The notes beneath the pieces are model-generated. The model had not been told where the DNA came from. It did not search any database and was given only the letters and a program-made list of their open reading frames with translations. The translations under genes and the position numbers were made by a program. Shown piece by piece: positions 10,303 through 20,136 of a DNA stretch of 53,256 nt. Each line of letters opens with the position of its first letter. The first letter of the stretch is position 1. Source of the DNA: Duncaniella sp. (lineage in GTDB: Bacteria > Bacteroidota > Bacteroidia > Bacteroidales > Muribaculaceae); the NCBI GenBank assembly GCA_029056055.1, contig JAIDCC010000070.1, forward strand, positions 1 to 53,256, given 5' to 3'.

Positions 10303-10593
10303 ATGGAAATCTCCATCAAACCTATCGTAACCGAAAAGGCCAGCCTCCTCACCGAGAAGCTCGGCCGATACACGTTTGCCGTTTCTCCCGAGGCCAACAA
10401 GTATCAGATCAAAGACCTCGTTGAGAAGCTCTACGGCGTCAAAGTGACTCGCGTCAACACCTGCAACGTCCGCTCGAAAAACAAGTCGCGCTGGACTAAG
10501 AGCGGCCTCCTCCGCGGCAAGACTGCCGCTTGGAAGAAAGCCATCGTCGACCTCGCTGAGGGTCAGACCATCGACTTCTACAGCAATATCTAA
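10303..10593 (+). CDS. rplW: 50S ribosomal protein L23
   Basis: A 96-residue protein; EISIKPIVTEKASLLTE and the VNTCNVRSKNK loop are typical of L23, which sits at the tunnel exit and docks trigger factor and SRP. It lies between rplD (23 nt) and rplB (9 nt). Confidence 0.96.
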   Translation: MEISIKPIVTEKASLLTEKLGRYTFAVSPEANKYQIKDLVEKLYGVKVTRVNTCNVRSKNKSRWTKSGLLRGKTAAWKKAIVDLAEGQTIDFYSNI

Positions 10594-10602
10594 TCATATA
10601 AA

Positions 10603-11430
10603 ATGGCAGTAAGAAAATTCAAGCCCACAACCCCGGGCCAAAGACACAAGGTTATCGGTGTTTTCAAAGGTACCATCACTGCTACAACACCGGAAAAATC
10701 TCTTACAGTCGGCAAGAAGGCCTCCGGAGGCCGTAACTCCGAAGGACACCTCACCACTCGCTACCTTGGTGGTGGCCACAAGCGCAAATACCGCATCATT
10801 GACTTTAAGAGAACGAAAGACGGCGTTCCCGCCGTAGTGAAGAGCATCGAGTATGATCCCAACCGTTCGGCTCGCATCGCTCTCCTCTACTACAAAGACG
10901 GCGCCAAAGCTTACATCATTGCACCCAACGGCTTAAACGTGGGCGACGAGGTAATCTCCGGTCCCGATGTTCAGCCCGAAGTAGGCAACTGCCTCCCTCT
11001 GGCAAACATCCCCGTCGGTACTCTCATCCACAACATTGAGTTGCGTCCCGGCCAGGGCGCTTTCATGGCACGTTCTGCCGGCACTTTCGCCCAGATCGTC
11101 AGCCGCGAAGGCACCTACGCCATCATCAAGCTTCCTTCAGGCGAAACCCGCAAGATTCTCGCTGCATGTCGCGCCACCGTCGGTGTCGTCGGCAACTCCG
11201 AGCACTCTCTCGAACGTTCCGGCAAGGCCGGTCGCTCGCGTTGGCTCGGCCGTCGTCCCCGCAACCGCGGCGTAGTGATGAACCCTGTCGACCACCCCAT
11301 GGGCGGTGGCGAAGGTCGTGCATCAGGCGGTCATCCCCGCTCGCGCAAGGGTCTCTACGCTAAGGGTCTCAAGACTCGTGCTCCTAAGAAGCACTCTTCG
11401 AAGTATATCATCGAAAGAAGAAAGAAGTAA
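10603..11430 (+). CDS. rplB: 50S ribosomal protein L2
   Basis: A 275-residue protein with conserved [13 protein letters not shown] and the C-terminal [13 protein letters not shown], which contains the histidine close to the peptidyl transferase centre. L2 is needed for subunit joining and peptidyl transfer. A 35-nt gap leads to rpsS. Confidence 0.97.
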   Translation: MAVRKFKPTTPGQRHKVIGVFKGTITATTPEKSLTVGKKASGGRNSEGHLTTRYLGGGHKRKYRIIDFKRTKDGVPAVVKSIEYDPNRSARIALLYYKDGAKAYIIAPNGLNVGDEVISGPDVQPEVGNCLPLANIPVGTLIHNIELRPGQGAFMARSAGTFAQIVSREGTYAIIKLPSGETRKILAACRATVGVVGNSEHSLERSGKAGRSRWLGRRPRNRGVVMNPVDHPMGGGEGRASGGHPRSRKGLYAKGLKTRAPKKHSSKYIIERRKK

Positions 11431-11465
11431 TCTGATCATCTCATTCCCACGCAACACTTATCTAT

Positions 11466-11735
11466 ATGAGTCGTTCATTAAAAAAAGGACCCTTTATCAG
11501 CGTGAAGCTCGAAAAGAAGGTTGCCGCCATGGAAGAATCGGGCAAGAAGCAGGTCATCAAGACCTGGAGCCGTGCCTCCATGATCGCCCCCGAGTTCGTC
11601 GGCCATACCTTCGCTGTTCACAATGGTAACAAGTTTATCCCTGTTTACGTAACCGAAAACATGGTAGGCCACAAGCTTGGTGAGTTTGCTCCCACGCGCA
11701 CCTTCCGTGGTCACTCCGGCAACCGTAAGAAATAA
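11466..11735 (+). CDS. rpsS: 30S ribosomal protein S19
   Basis: An 89-residue protein beginning [12 protein letters not shown] with the conserved [16 protein letters not shown]. It is a 30S head protein that forms a complex with S13. A 58-nt gap leads to rplV. Confidence 0.97.
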   Translation: MSRSLKKGPFISVKLEKKVAAMEESGKKQVIKTWSRASMIAPEFVGHTFAVHNGNKFIPVYVTENMVGHKLGEFAPTRTFRGHSGNRKK

Positions 11736-11793
11736 CCTTGGGCCCTGATATAAATAATTCACAAAGTCGTTTACACAGAAGAATTAACATAAA

Positions 11794-12204
11794 ATGGGTG
11801 TAAGAAAAAGAAATGCAGCAGACCTTCGCAAGGCCGAACAGAAGACTGTCGCCTTCGCTAAGCTGCTCAACATCCCCACCTCTCCGCGCAAGATGCGCCT
11901 GGTGGCCGATATGATTCGCGGCGTCGAGGTCAACCGTGCCCTCGGCATCCTCGAATTCTCCAACAAGGAGGCTGCCGCTCGCCTCAAGAAACTCCTCCTC
12001 TCTGCCATTGCCAACTGGGAGGCCAAGAACGAACGCAAAGCCGATGCAGGCGAGCTCTACGTCAGCACCATCATGGTCAACTGCGCTCCCATGCTCAAGC
12101 GCCTCCGTCCCGCTCCCCAGGGCCGTGGCTACCGCATCCGCAAGCGTGCCAACCACGTCACCATGATTGTTGACACTATCGATAACAAAAACGCAAAAGC
12201 TTAA
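11794..12204 (+). CDS. rplV: 50S ribosomal protein L22
   Basis: A 136-residue protein with [16 protein letters not shown] near the N-terminus and the beta-hairpin segment [17 protein letters not shown], which lines the exit tunnel and is a macrolide-resistance site elsewhere. It ends 4 nt before rpsC. Confidence 0.97.
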   Translation: MGVRKRNAADLRKAEQKTVAFAKLLNIPTSPRKMRLVADMIRGVEVNRALGILEFSNKEAAARLKKLLLSAIANWEAKNERKADAGELYVSTIMVNCAPMLKRLRPAPQGRGYRIRKRANHVTMIVDTIDNKNAKA

Positions 12205-12208
12205 CCAA

Positions 12209-12946
12209 ATGGGACAGAAAGTTAATCCAATCAGCAATCGTCTGGGTGTTATCCGCGGATGGGACTCAAACTGGTATGGCGGTAAGAAATACGGCGATAC
12301 CCTCCTCGAAGACTCCAAGCTCCGCAAATACCTTGATGTCCGTCTGGCAAAGTCAAGCGTTTCGCGCATCGTCATCGAGCGCACCATGAAGCTCATCACC
12401 ATCACTATCTGCACCTCGCGTCCCGGTCTCATCATCGGCAAGGGTGGTCAGGAAGTTGACAAACTCAAGGAAGAGCTCAAGAAAATCACCGACAAGGATG
12501 TTCAGATCAACATCTACGAGGTGAAGCGCCCCGAACTCGACGCTCAGATCGTAGCAGCCAACATCGCACGTCAGATCGAAGGCAAGATTGCCTACCGTCG
12601 TGCTGTCAAGCAGGCCATCATGGGCACGATGCGTGCCGGTGCCGAAGGCATCAAGATACAGGTTTCAGGCCGTCTCAACGGTGCTGAAATGGCCCGCTCG
12701 GAAATGTTCAAGGAAGGACGTACTCCGCTCCACACTCTCCGCGCCGATATCGACTACGCACTTGTCGAGGCTCACACCAAGGTGGGCGTCGTAGGCGTAA
12801 AGGTATGGATTTGCCGCGGCGAAGTTTATGGCAAGCGTGACCTCGCCCCCAACTATACCAACGGTCAGAAAGAGACCCGCGCTCAGGGCGGCCAGAACGG
12901 CGCTCCCCGTCGCGGCGGTTTCCGCAAACCCAAGAACAACCGTTAA
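12209..12946 (+). CDS. rpsC: 30S ribosomal protein S3
   Basis: A 245-residue protein. The start [14 protein letters not shown] at 12209 is the conserved S3 N-terminus; the frame is open 42 nt further upstream but into rplV. The KH domain motif [16 protein letters not shown] is present near residue 70. S3 lies at the mRNA entry tunnel and has helicase-like activity with S4 and S5. The C-terminal tail is Gly/Arg-rich. Confidence 0.97.
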   Translation: MGQKVNPISNRLGVIRGWDSNWYGGKKYGDTLLEDSKLRKYLDVRLAKSSVSRIVIERTMKLITITICTSRPGLIIGKGGQEVDKLKEELKKITDKDVQINIYEVKRPELDAQIVAANIARQIEGKIAYRRAVKQAIMGTMRAGAEGIKIQVSGRLNGAEMARSEMFKEGRTPLHTLRADIDYALVEAHTKVGVVGVKVWICRGEVYGKRDLAPNYTNGQKETRAQGGQNGAPRRGGFRKPKNNR

Positions 12947-12972
12947 ACCCACTCTCTTGATTCAACAAAACT

Positions 12973-13404
12973 ATGTTACAGCCTAAGAAAACCAAATTCC
13001 GCCGCGCGCAAAAGGGCCGCATGAAAGGCATCGCTCAGCGTGGCAACCAATTGGCCTTCGGTTCGTTTGGCATAAAGACACTGGAGTCTAAGTGGATTAC
13101 CGGTCGTCAGATTGAAGCCGCCCGTATCGCCGTTACCCGCTACATGCAGCGTCAGGGTCAGATCTGGATCCGCATCTTCCCCGACAAGCCCATCACCAAG
13201 AAACCCGCCGAAGTGCGAATGGGTAAAGGTAAAGGTGCTCCCGAAGGCTTCGTTGCTCCCGTCACTCCCGGCCGCATCCTCATCGAGGTCGAAGGCGTAA
13301 GCTACGACATCGCCAAGGAAGCTCTTCGTCTGGCAGCTCAGAAACTCCCCGTGACCACCAAGTTCGTCGTTGCCCGCAACTACGATCCCACTCAAAACGT
13401 CTAA
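12973..13404 (+). CDS. rplP: 50S ribosomal protein L16
   Basis: A 143-residue protein beginning [19 protein letters not shown] with the conserved [14 protein letters not shown]. It binds near the A site and peptidyl transferase centre. It lies 26 nt after rpsC and 18 nt before rpmC. Confidence 0.97.
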   Translation: MLQPKKTKFRRAQKGRMKGIAQRGNQLAFGSFGIKTLESKWITGRQIEAARIAVTRYMQRQGQIWIRIFPDKPITKKPAEVRMGKGKGAPEGFVAPVTPGRILIEVEGVSYDIAKEALRLAAQKLPVTTKFVVARNYDPTQNV

Positions 13405-13422
13405 GCATCCCCGCAGCAACAT

Positions 13423-13620
13423 ATGAAAAAGGAATCTTTTGCTGAAGTCAGCACACAAGACCTGCGCGACCGCCTGGAGGTGATGGAGAAGGACTATGCT
13501 CAACTGAAGATAAACCACACCATCTCCCCCCTCGACAGCCCCGCCAAGATCACCAAAGCTCGCAAGGACATCGCTCGCGTGAAAACCGAACTCCGTGCCC
13601 GCGAACTCAATAACAAATAA
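13423..13620 (+). CDS. rpmC: 50S ribosomal protein L29
   Basis: A 65-residue, two-helix protein with the S-TQDLRDRL start and [12 protein letters not shown] end typical of L29, located at the tunnel exit next to L23. Confidence 0.95.
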   Translation: MKKESFAEVSTQDLRDRLEVMEKDYAQLKINHTISPLDSPAKITKARKDIARVKTELRARELNNK

Positions 13621-13642
13621 TTCACCCCTATCCACGCTACAA

Positions 13643-13900
13643 ATGGAAAAGAGAAATTTAAGAAAAGAACGCATCGGGGTTGTTTCGAGCAACAAGGGTG
13701 ACAAGACCATCACCGTTCAGGTGAAATGGAAAGAGAAGCACCCCATCTACGGCAAGTTCGTAAACAAAACAAAGAAGTACCACGCACACGACGAGAACAA
13801 CGAGTGCTCAATCGGCGACACCGTGCGCCTCATGGAGACCCGTCCCCTCTCGAAGACCAAGCGCTGGCGCCTCGTAGAAATCATCGAAAAAGTGAAATAA
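13643..13900 (+). CDS. rpsQ: 30S ribosomal protein S17
   Basis: An 85-residue OB-fold protein. The start at 13643 ([20 protein letters not shown]) is chosen by family alignment; an upstream ATG at 13595 would overlap rpmC. S17 is a primary 16S rRNA binder. Confidence 0.96.
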   Translation: MEKRNLRKERIGVVSSNKGDKTITVQVKWKEKHPIYGKFVNKTKKYHAHDENNECSIGDTVRLMETRPLSKTKRWRLVEIIEKVK

Positions 13901-13903
13901 GCC

Positions 13904-14272
13904 ATGATACAGACCGAAAGCCGTTTAACCGTCGCTGACAACAGCGGCGCCAAAGAGGCCCTCTGCATCCACGTTCTCGGTGGCACCGGCCGCCGCTATG
14001 CCTCCGTAGGCGACATCATCGTTGTCTCCGTAAAGAGCGTGATTCCTTCGTCTGACGTCAAGAAAGGCACCGTGTCGAAAGCTGTCGTCGTCCGCACCAA
14101 AAAGGAAATCCGTCGCCCCGACGGCTCCTACATCCGCTTCGACGACAACGCTTGCGTGCTGCTCAACAACGCCGGCGAACTTCGTGGCACCCGCATCTTC
14201 GGCCCCGTCGCTCGCGAGCTGCGTGCCGCCAACCAAATGAAGATCGTTTCACTCGCACCAGAGGTTCTCTAA
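13904..14272 (+). CDS. rplN: 50S ribosomal protein L14
   Basis: A 122-residue protein beginning [20 protein letters not shown] with [10 protein letters not shown] near the end, the two L14 signatures. It lies at the subunit interface and is the docking site for RsfS. It starts 3 nt after rpsQ. Confidence 0.97.
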   Translation: MIQTESRLTVADNSGAKEALCIHVLGGTGRRYASVGDIIVVSVKSVIPSSDVKKGTVSKAVVVRTKKEIRRPDGSYIRFDDNACVLLNNAGELRGTRIFGPVARELRAANQMKIVSLAPEVL

Positions 14273-14311
14273 ACCACTTCACTAACCCCAACCGTCAAAA
14301 CATCAAAAGTA

Positions 14312-14629
14312 ATGCACAAGTTACACATCAAGAAAGGCGACAACGTCTATGTACTTGCCGGTGACGACCGTGGCAAGGAGGGCCGTGTGCTCAAGGTGCT
14401 CGTCTCCAAGCAGAAGGCTTTGGTAGAGGGTGTAAACATCGTGACCAAGGCCACCAAACCTTCGGCAGCACATCCCGAAGGCGGCCTCATCAAGATGGAA
14501 GCCCCCATCGCTATTTCGAATATAGCTCTCATCGACCCCAAAACCGGCAAGCCCACCCGCGTGCGCATCGAGCGCAAGGACGGCAAGGCTATCCGCATCG
14601 CTAAAAAATCAGGAGAGGAGATTAAGTAA
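14312..14629 (+). CDS. rplX: 50S ribosomal protein L24
   Basis: A 105-residue protein with the KOW motif [20 protein letters not shown] at its N-terminus. It is an initiator of 50S assembly. Its TAA overlaps the rplE ATG by one base, suggesting coupled translation. Confidence 0.97.
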   Translation: MHKLHIKKGDNVYVLAGDDRGKEGRVLKVLVSKQKALVEGVNIVTKATKPSAAHPEGGLIKMEAPIAISNIALIDPKTGKPTRVRIERKDGKAIRIAKKSGEEIK

Positions 14630-15180
14630 TGAGCAACAAGACCGTTAAGAAGGACTATCAGGAGCGCATCGTTCCTGCCCTCACCGAAAAGTTCAGCTAC
14701 ACCACCCCCATGCAGGTGCCCCGTCTCGAGAAGATTGTCATCAACCAGGGTCTCGGTGCAGCCACTCAGGATAAGAAACTCATCGAGACTGCCATCAACG
14801 AGCTCACCGCCATCACCGGCCAGAAGGCTGTTGCCACTCTCTCGAAGAAGGATATCTCAAACTTCAAGCTCCGCAAGAAAATGCCCGTAGGTGTGCGCGT
14901 CACCCTCCGTCGCGAGAAAATGTATGAGTTCCTCGAAAGACTCGTGCGCGTGGCTCTGCCCCGTATCCGCGACTTCAAAGGCATCGAGAGCAAGCTCGAC
15001 GGCCGCGGCAACTACACCCTCGGCATCACCGAGCAGATCATCTTCCCTGAGATCAACATCGACGCTATCAACAAGCTCATGGGTATGAACATCACCTTCG
15101 TCACCTCGGCCAACACCGACGAAGAAGGTTATGCACTCCTCAAAGAGTTTGGTCTCCCCTTTAAAAACGCTAAAAACTAA
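14629..15180 (+). CDS. rplE: 50S ribosomal protein L5
   Basis: A 183-residue protein with the conserved [10 protein letters not shown] and the RDFKGI segment. L5 binds 5S rRNA and the P-site tRNA. It shares one base with rplX and lies 12 nt before rpsN. Confidence 0.97.
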   Translation: MSNKTVKKDYQERIVPALTEKFSYTTPMQVPRLEKIVINQGLGAATQDKKLIETAINELTAITGQKAVATLSKKDISNFKLRKKMPVGVRVTLRREKMYEFLERLVRVALPRIRDFKGIESKLDGRGNYTLGITEQIIFPEINIDAINKLMGMNITFVTSANTDEEGYALLKEFGLPFKNAKN

Positions 15181-15192
15181 GCATCTCTCACC

Positions 15193-15462
15193 ATGGCAAA
15201 AGAATCAATGAAGGCCCGCGAGGTAAAGCGTGCCAAGCTCGTGGCCAAGTATGCTCAGAAGAAGGCCGAACTCAAGGCCGCAGGCGACTATGAAGCTCTC
15301 CAGAAGCTCCCCAAGAACGCCTCGTCGGTGCGCCTCCACAACCGTTGCTCTATCACCGGTCGTCCGAAAGGCTACATGCGCCAGTTTGGCATCTCCCGCA
15401 TCCAGTTCCGCGAGATGGCTTCTGCCGGCCTCATCCCCGGCGTGAAGAAAGCTTCCTGGTAA
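15193..15462 (+). CDS. rpsN: 30S ribosomal protein S14 (zinc-independent form)
   Basis: An 89-residue protein of the long, cysteine-poor type: the zinc CXXC pairs of the short form are absent. [20 protein letters not shown] is the conserved core. A 300-nt spacer follows, unusual for this position. Confidence 0.96.
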   Translation: MAKESMKAREVKRAKLVAKYAQKKAELKAAGDYEALQKLPKNASSVRLHNRCSITGRPKGYMRQFGISRIQFREMASAGLIPGVKKASW

Positions 15463-15762
15463 GCAGCTTCGCCAAGCGCACCCACCCCACACAGGCAGCA
15501 CGCTTCCGTGCCACGCTGCCGCAAGCGAGTCAGGTTTTGATGTCGTGACGGCCCGAGCGCCACAGCCTCCGCCGGCTGTCGCCTGAAGAGTTTCGGCTCC
15601 GGCCTGACCTTCACCCCTCCCGGGGGCCCGATCGACTCACCTCCCGACTTGAATTGTACCCCACGGCACGAAACTCTCCCCTCATATCACCCACGAATTT
15701 TTTTTAGTGAGTTTTTTAAATATTGTTGGCACATCGAGCCAATCAATTTAACTTTTCAACCA
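15463..15762 (+). other. 300-nt spacer between rpsN and rpsH
   Basis: No gene is seen. The first two thirds are GC-rich with hairpins, for example GGCAGC 15494-15499 with GCTGCC 15515-15520, and ACAGCC 15562-15567 with GGCTGT 15574-15579. The last 70 nt are AT-rich, with a run of eight T at about 15699-15706, and lead into rpsH. This position separates the first part of the spc group from the rest. Confidence 0.6.
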
Positions 15763-16161
15763 ATGACTGATCCTATTGCAGATTATCTGACAAGATTGAG
15801 GAACGCCATCAAAGCCGGCCACCGTGTCGTCGAGATTCCTGCCTCAAACTTGAAGAAGGAAATCACGAAGATCCTCTTCGAACAAGGCTACATCCTCAAC
15901 TACAAGTTTGAGGAGGGCCAGAATCCCGCGGGCATCATCAAAATCGCCCTCAAGTATGACCCCAAAGACAAGGTCAACGCTATCAAAGACCTTCAGCGCG
16001 TGTCGCGTCCCGGTCTTCGCCGCTACACCGGCTACAAGGATATGCCCCGTGTGCTCAACGGCCTCGGCATCGCTATCCTTTCGACCTCGAAAGGCGTTAT
16101 GACTAACAAAGCAGCCCGCGACCTCAAAATCGGTGGCGAAGTGCTGTGCTACGTTTACTAA
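15763..16161 (+). CDS. rpsH: 30S ribosomal protein S8
   Basis: A 132-residue protein. The start at 15763 gives the conserved MTDPIADYLTRLRNA; the frame is open upstream but without S8 similarity. In E. coli S8 represses the spc operon by binding near rplE; the long spacer just upstream could host an equivalent site (inference). Confidence 0.96.
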   Translation: MTDPIADYLTRLRNAIKAGHRVVEIPASNLKKEITKILFEQGYILNYKFEEGQNPAGIIKIALKYDPKDKVNAIKDLQRVSRPGLRRYTGYKDMPRVLNGLGIAILSTSKGVMTNKAARDLKIGGEVLCYVY

Positions 16162-16185
16162 TCAAGATAGGAGGATACAAGAATT

Positions 16186-16743
16186 ATGTCACGTATAGGT
16201 AAAGCTCCCATTGAGATTCCCGCCGGTGTCACCGTCACCGTCGACGCAGAAAACGTAGTAACCGTCAAGGGTCCCAAGGGCACCCTCACCCAGAAAGTCA
16301 ATCCCGACCTGACTGTCAGCGTAGCCGACGGTCACGTCACCCTGACCCGTCCGTCAGACGACCGCGAGCACCGTGCCCAGCACGGCCTCTACCGCGCTCT
16401 CATCCACAATATGATTGTCGGTGTTTCCACCGGCTACCGCAAGGAGATGGAGCTCGTCGGCGTAGGCTACCGTGCCGCTTCAAACGGACAGGTGCTCGAG
16501 CTCTCGCTCGGCTATTCGCACGCTATATATCTCAAGCTCCCCCCCGAGGTGAAGGTCGAGGCAAAGACCGAGCGTAACAAAAACCCGCTCATCATCCTCG
16601 AGAGCGACGACAAGCAGCTTCTCGGCCAGGTATGCGCCAAGATTCGCTCGCTGCGTAAGCCCGAACCCTACAAGGGCAAAGGTATCAAGTTTGTTGGCGA
16701 GGTTATCCGTCGCAAGTCGGGTAAGTCGGCAAGTGCTAAATAA
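16186..16743 (+). CDS. rplF: 50S ribosomal protein L6
   Basis: A 185-residue protein of two repeated L6 domains beginning MSRIGKAPIEIPAGV, with the C-terminal RKPEPYKGKGIKF signature. It lies near the factor-binding site and the sarcin-ricin loop. Confidence 0.97.
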   Translation: MSRIGKAPIEIPAGVTVTVDAENVVTVKGPKGTLTQKVNPDLTVSVADGHVTLTRPSDDREHRAQHGLYRALIHNMIVGVSTGYRKEMELVGVGYRAASNGQVLELSLGYSHAIYLKLPPEVKVEAKTERNKNPLIILESDDKQLLGQVCAKIRSLRKPEPYKGKGIKFVGEVIRRKSGKSASAK

Positions 16744-16762
16744 TTAAATTGATCTTACGACA

Positions 16763-17104
16763 ATGGTATCAAAAATCCAACGCAGAAATAAAATCAAGGC
16801 CCGCATCCGCGGCAAGATTTCCGGCACTGCTGCTCGTCCCCGCATGAGCGTTTTCCGCTCCAACAAGCAGATTTATGTTCAGCTCATCGACGACCTCGCC
16901 GGCAAGACCATCGTAGCCGCTTCTTCGAAGGGCATCGAGGAAGGCACCAAGACTGAAATCGCCGCCAAGGTAGGCGAAGCCATCGCTAAGAAGGCTCAGG
17001 AAGCAGGTGTCACTGAAGTAGTTTTCGACCGTAACGGATATCTTTTCCACGGCCGTGTCAAATCTCTCGCCGACGCCGCACGCGCAGCTGGCCTCAAATT
17101 CTAA
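16763..17104 (+). CDS. rplR: 50S ribosomal protein L18
   Basis: A 113-residue protein with [20 protein letters not shown] and [13 protein letters not shown], both L18 signatures. It binds 5S rRNA with L5. It lies 9 nt before rpsE. Confidence 0.97.
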   Translation: MVSKIQRRNKIKARIRGKISGTAARPRMSVFRSNKQIYVQLIDDLAGKTIVAASSKGIEEGTKTEIAAKVGEAIAKKAQEAGVTEVVFDRNGYLFHGRVKSLADAARAAGLKF

Positions 17105-17113
17105 CAGACAGTT

Positions 17114-17632
17114 ATGGCAAACAAGAATAGCAAAGTAAAGTTCTCGGGCGACATCGAACTCAAGGATCGCCTCGTGGCCATCAACCGTGTGACCAAGGTG
17201 ACCAAGGGTGGCCGCACCTTCACCTTCGCCGCCATCGTCGTAGTCGGCAACGGCAACGGCATCGTAGGCTGGGGTCTCGGCAAGGCTAACGAAGTTCAGG
17301 CCGCTATCGCCAAGGGCGTTGAAGCAGCTAAGAAAAACCTCATCAAGGTGCCCGTTCACCGCGGCACTATCCCCCACGAGCAGTCGGCCAAGTTCGGCGG
17401 TTCGCGCGTCATCCTGAAGCCCGCTTCTCACGGTACCGGTGTAAAGGCCGGTGGTGCTATGCGCGCCGTGCTTGAGACTGTCGGTATCCACGACGTGCTC
17501 TGTAAGTCGAAGGGTTCATCCAACCCCCACAACCTCGTGAAGGCTACCATCGAGGCACTGAGCGAAATGCGCTCGCCCGCCCAGGTGGCTCAGAACCGCG
17601 GTATCTCTGTCGAAAAAGTGTTTCACGGCTAA
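17114..17632 (+). CDS. rpsE: 30S ribosomal protein S5
   Basis: A 172-residue protein with the double-stranded RNA-binding N-terminal domain ([16 protein letters not shown]) and [17 protein letters not shown]. It acts in decoding fidelity and is a spectinomycin-resistance site elsewhere. Confidence 0.97.
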   Translation: MANKNSKVKFSGDIELKDRLVAINRVTKVTKGGRTFTFAAIVVVGNGNGIVGWGLGKANEVQAAIAKGVEAAKKNLIKVPVHRGTIPHEQSAKFGGSRVILKPASHGTGVKAGGAMRAVLETVGIHDVLCKSKGSSNPHNLVKATIEALSEMRSPAQVAQNRGISVEKVFHG

Positions 17633-17643
17633 TCATATCTGCT

Positions 17644-17823
17644 ATGGCAAAAATCAAAATCACTCAGATTAAGAGCCGCATCAACGCGCCCGCTGTTCAG
17701 AAGCGCACCCTTGATGCCCTCGGCCTCAAGAAGATGCAGCATTCCGTAGTGCTGGAAGACACTCCCTCCATCCGCGGCATGGTCAAGGCCGTTCACCATC
17801 TCGTAGAGGTGACCCCTGCATAA
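17644..17823 (+). CDS. rpmD: 50S ribosomal protein L30
   Basis: A 59-residue protein. Its start reads MAKIKITQIKS, and LDALGLKKMQHSVV and VKAVHHLVEV are the L30 signatures. It lies 11 nt after rpsE. The following 102-nt spacer contains two competing hairpins. Confidence 0.93.
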   Translation: MAKIKITQIKSRINAPAVQKRTLDALGLKKMQHSVVLEDTPSIRGMVKAVHHLVEVTPA

Positions 17824-17852
17824 CCAAGCACCTTCATAACCCCCAATCAGAG

Positions 17853-17882
17853 GTGAAGCCGGGCTTCACATGCGGCCCGGCT
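17853..17882 (+). promoter_or_regulatory. two mutually exclusive hairpins between rpmD and rplO
   Basis: GTGAAG (17853-17858) can pair with CTTCAC (17864-17869), and AGCCGGGC (17857-17864) can pair with GCCCGGCT (17875-17882). The two stems share bases, so they cannot form together. This is the layout of an RNA switch or attenuator, but the ligand and function are unknown. Confidence 0.5.
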
Positions 17883-17925
17883 CATCTCGAACATATCTAC
17901 CAAACCTCAAAACTCATAAGACATT

Positions 17926-18372
17926 ATGAATCTTAGCAATCTTCAGCCCGCTGAAGGCTCAGTGCAGAAGAAGACCCGCATCGGCCGTGGCCCCGGCTCC
18001 GGCAAGGGTGGTACTTCTACACGCGGTCACAAGGGTGCTAAATCGCGCTCGGGCTATAGCCGCAAAATAGGTTTTGAAGGTGGCCAGATGCCCCTCCAGC
18101 GCCGTCTTCCCAAATTCGGTTTCAAGCCCCTCAACAAGACTGTCTACAAGGCTGTCAATCTCTCTGACATTGCTGCTCTCGCCGACGCTCTCGCTGTCGA
18201 CACCATCACCGTTGCCGACCTCATCAAGGCCGGTCTCGTAAACGGCAAGCAGCCCGTCAAGATTCTCGCCAACGGTGCTCTCACCAAGGCAGTCACCGTG
18301 GAGGCTAACGCTTTCTCCGCTACCGCTGAGAAGGCCATCACCGAAGCCGGCGGCGCAGCTAAAAAAATCTAA
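17926..18372 (+). CDS. rplO: 50S ribosomal protein L15
   Basis: A 148-residue protein with the Gly-rich N-terminal tail (RGPGSGKGGTSTRGHKGAKS) and QRRLPKFGF, typical of L15, a late-assembly 50S protein. A 294-nt spacer follows before secY. Confidence 0.97.
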   Translation: MNLSNLQPAEGSVQKKTRIGRGPGSGKGGTSTRGHKGAKSRSGYSRKIGFEGGQMPLQRRLPKFGFKPLNKTVYKAVNLSDIAALADALAVDTITVADLIKAGLVNGKQPVKILANGALTKAVTVEANAFSATAEKAITEAGGAAKKI

Positions 18373-18666
18373 GAATCGCCTGATCTGAATCAGTCACCCG
18401 CAAGAGGGTGTTTACGATAAGAGTCAATTCCCCCGCGACAAGTTTTTTGCCCCCGACGCAATAAAACGCAGTTTCGGCAGTTACTCTTATTAGAGGTCGA
18501 GGCTCGCGACGAGTCTGAACGGATTTCACCGCCGCCCAGGCGCGACGTGAGCCTCACTTCTGTATCCATGCCGGCCGAACTTTCAGGTAAGGCCGACGAT
18601 AAAAACAATCCTCTTTCCCTTTTTTAGATTTTTATCCTTTTTTCTAAACACCCTCAACACCTCGCA
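18373..18666 (+). other. spacer with long-range pairing between rplO and secY
   Basis: 294 nt without a gene. ATAAGAGT at 18417-18424 pairs with ACTCTTAT at 18483-18490, enclosing 58 nt that themselves can fold. The last 60 nt are rich in T (runs at about 18617-18647), like a leader. Confidence 0.5.
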
Positions 18667-20016
18667 ATGAGATTTATTCAAACCATACGCAACATCTGGA
18701 CCATCGAGGAACTGAGAAAGCGCATTCTCATCACGCTCCTGCTGGTGCTGGTCTATCGTCTGGGTTGCTACGTAGTTCTGCCCGGTATCTCGCCGGCCGA
18801 CCTTCAGGCACTCTCTGACTTCACCAACAAAAGCGGTCTGATGCAGCTGCTCGATATGTTCTCGGGCGGTGCGTTCTCGCAGGCTTCAATTTTCGCCCTC
18901 GGTATCATGCCCTACATCACGGCGTCAATCGTGATACAGCTTCTCGGCATGGTGCTTCCCTCGTTCCAGAAGATGCAGCGCGAAGGCGAAAGCGGTCGTC
19001 AGAAGCTCAGCCAGTACACCCGTTATCTCACGGTGGCGATTCTGCTTCTTCAGGGCCCCGCATATCTCGTCAACCTCCGCATGCAGGTCAGCGCCGCCGT
19101 CGGTGGTGCTTCAATGAGCGGCTGGACCATTGCCTATCTCACCGTAATCCTCGCCGCCGGCTCGATGTTCATCATGTGGCTTGGCGAGCGTATCACCGAC
19201 CGAGGCATCGGCAACGGTATCTCGTTTATCATTCTCGTAGGTATCATCGCCCGTCTCCCGGGAGCTCTTCTCTATGAGTTCACCTCGCGTCTGCCGGGAT
19301 CAACCGGTTCGCAGGGCGGTCTGATTATGTTTGTGGTCGAGCTTATCCTCCTCTTCGCCGTGACCGTAGGTGCTGTGCTTCTCGTGCAGGGCACACGCAA
19401 GGTGCCCGTGCAGTATGCCAAGCGCATCGTCGGCAATCGCCAGTATGGTGGTGCCCGCCAGTACATCCCCCTCAAGGTGAATGCAGCCGGCGTGATGCCC
19501 ATCATCTTCGCACAGGCCATCATGTTTATCCCCATCACCGTGGCCGGTTTCGGCTCGTCTGACGGAGCTAACGGCTTTGTGCAGGCGTTCAGCGACATCA
19601 ACGGTTTCTGGTATAACTTTGTCTACTTCATCCTCATCGTAGCCTTCACTTACTTCTACACCGCCATCACCGTGCGTCCCACCCAGATGGCAGAAGACAT
19701 GAAGCGCAACAACGGATTCATCCCCGGCGTGAAGCCCGGCAAGAAGACCGCCGAGTATCTCGACTCAATCATGTCGCGCATCACTCTGCCCGGTTCTATC
19801 TTCCTCGGCATCGTGGCCATCCTCCCCGCTTTCGCCCGTTTCTTCGGCATCTCGCAGAACTTCGCCCAGTTCTTCGGCGGCACCTCGCTGCTCATTCTCG
19901 TGGGTGTAGTGCTCGACACGCTCCAGCAGGTTGAAAGCCACCTGATGATGCACCACTACGACGGTCTGATGAAGGACGGCAAAATCAAAGGCCGCACTAC
20001 CGGTTCAGCTTACTAA
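18667..20016 (+). CDS. secY: preprotein translocase subunit SecY
   Basis: An inner-membrane channel protein of 449 residues with ten hydrophobic segments; it forms the SecYEG pore for protein export. Recognisable parts are the N-terminal TIRNIWTIEELRKRI, the plug region after helix 1, and the ADQ-like cytoplasmic loop NNGFIPGVKPGKKTAEYL. It lies between the last large ribosomal gene of the spc group and map, as in most bacteria. Confidence 0.97.
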   Translation: MRFIQTIRNIWTIEELRKRILITLLLVLVYRLGCYVVLPGISPADLQALSDFTNKSGLMQLLDMFSGGAFSQASIFALGIMPYITASIVIQLLGMVLPSFQKMQREGESGRQKLSQYTRYLTVAILLLQGPAYLVNLRMQVSAAVGGASMSGWTIAYLTVILAAGSMFIMWLGERITDRGIGNGISFIILVGIIARLPGALLYEFTSRLPGSTGSQGGLIMFVVELILLFAVTVGAVLLVQGTRKVPVQYAKRIVGNRQYGGARQYIPLKVNAAGVMPIIFAQAIMFIPITVAGFGSSDGANGFVQAFSDINGFWYNFVYFILIVAFTYFYTAITVRPTQMAEDMKRNNGFIPGVKPGKKTAEYLDSIMSRITLPGSIFLGIVAILPAFARFFGISQNFAQFFGGTSLLILVGVVLDTLQQVESHLMMHHYDGLMKDGKIKGRTTGSAY

Positions 20017-20136
20017 CACACTCCCTCTTCATAGGGTCGACCTCAACGGAGCCTCCGGGCTTTCGCGCGGGCCGACCCCGTGGAGTTTGAGTGACTAACC
20101 GCTTTTACTGAACAGAGAAACATTCAGCAGACATTA

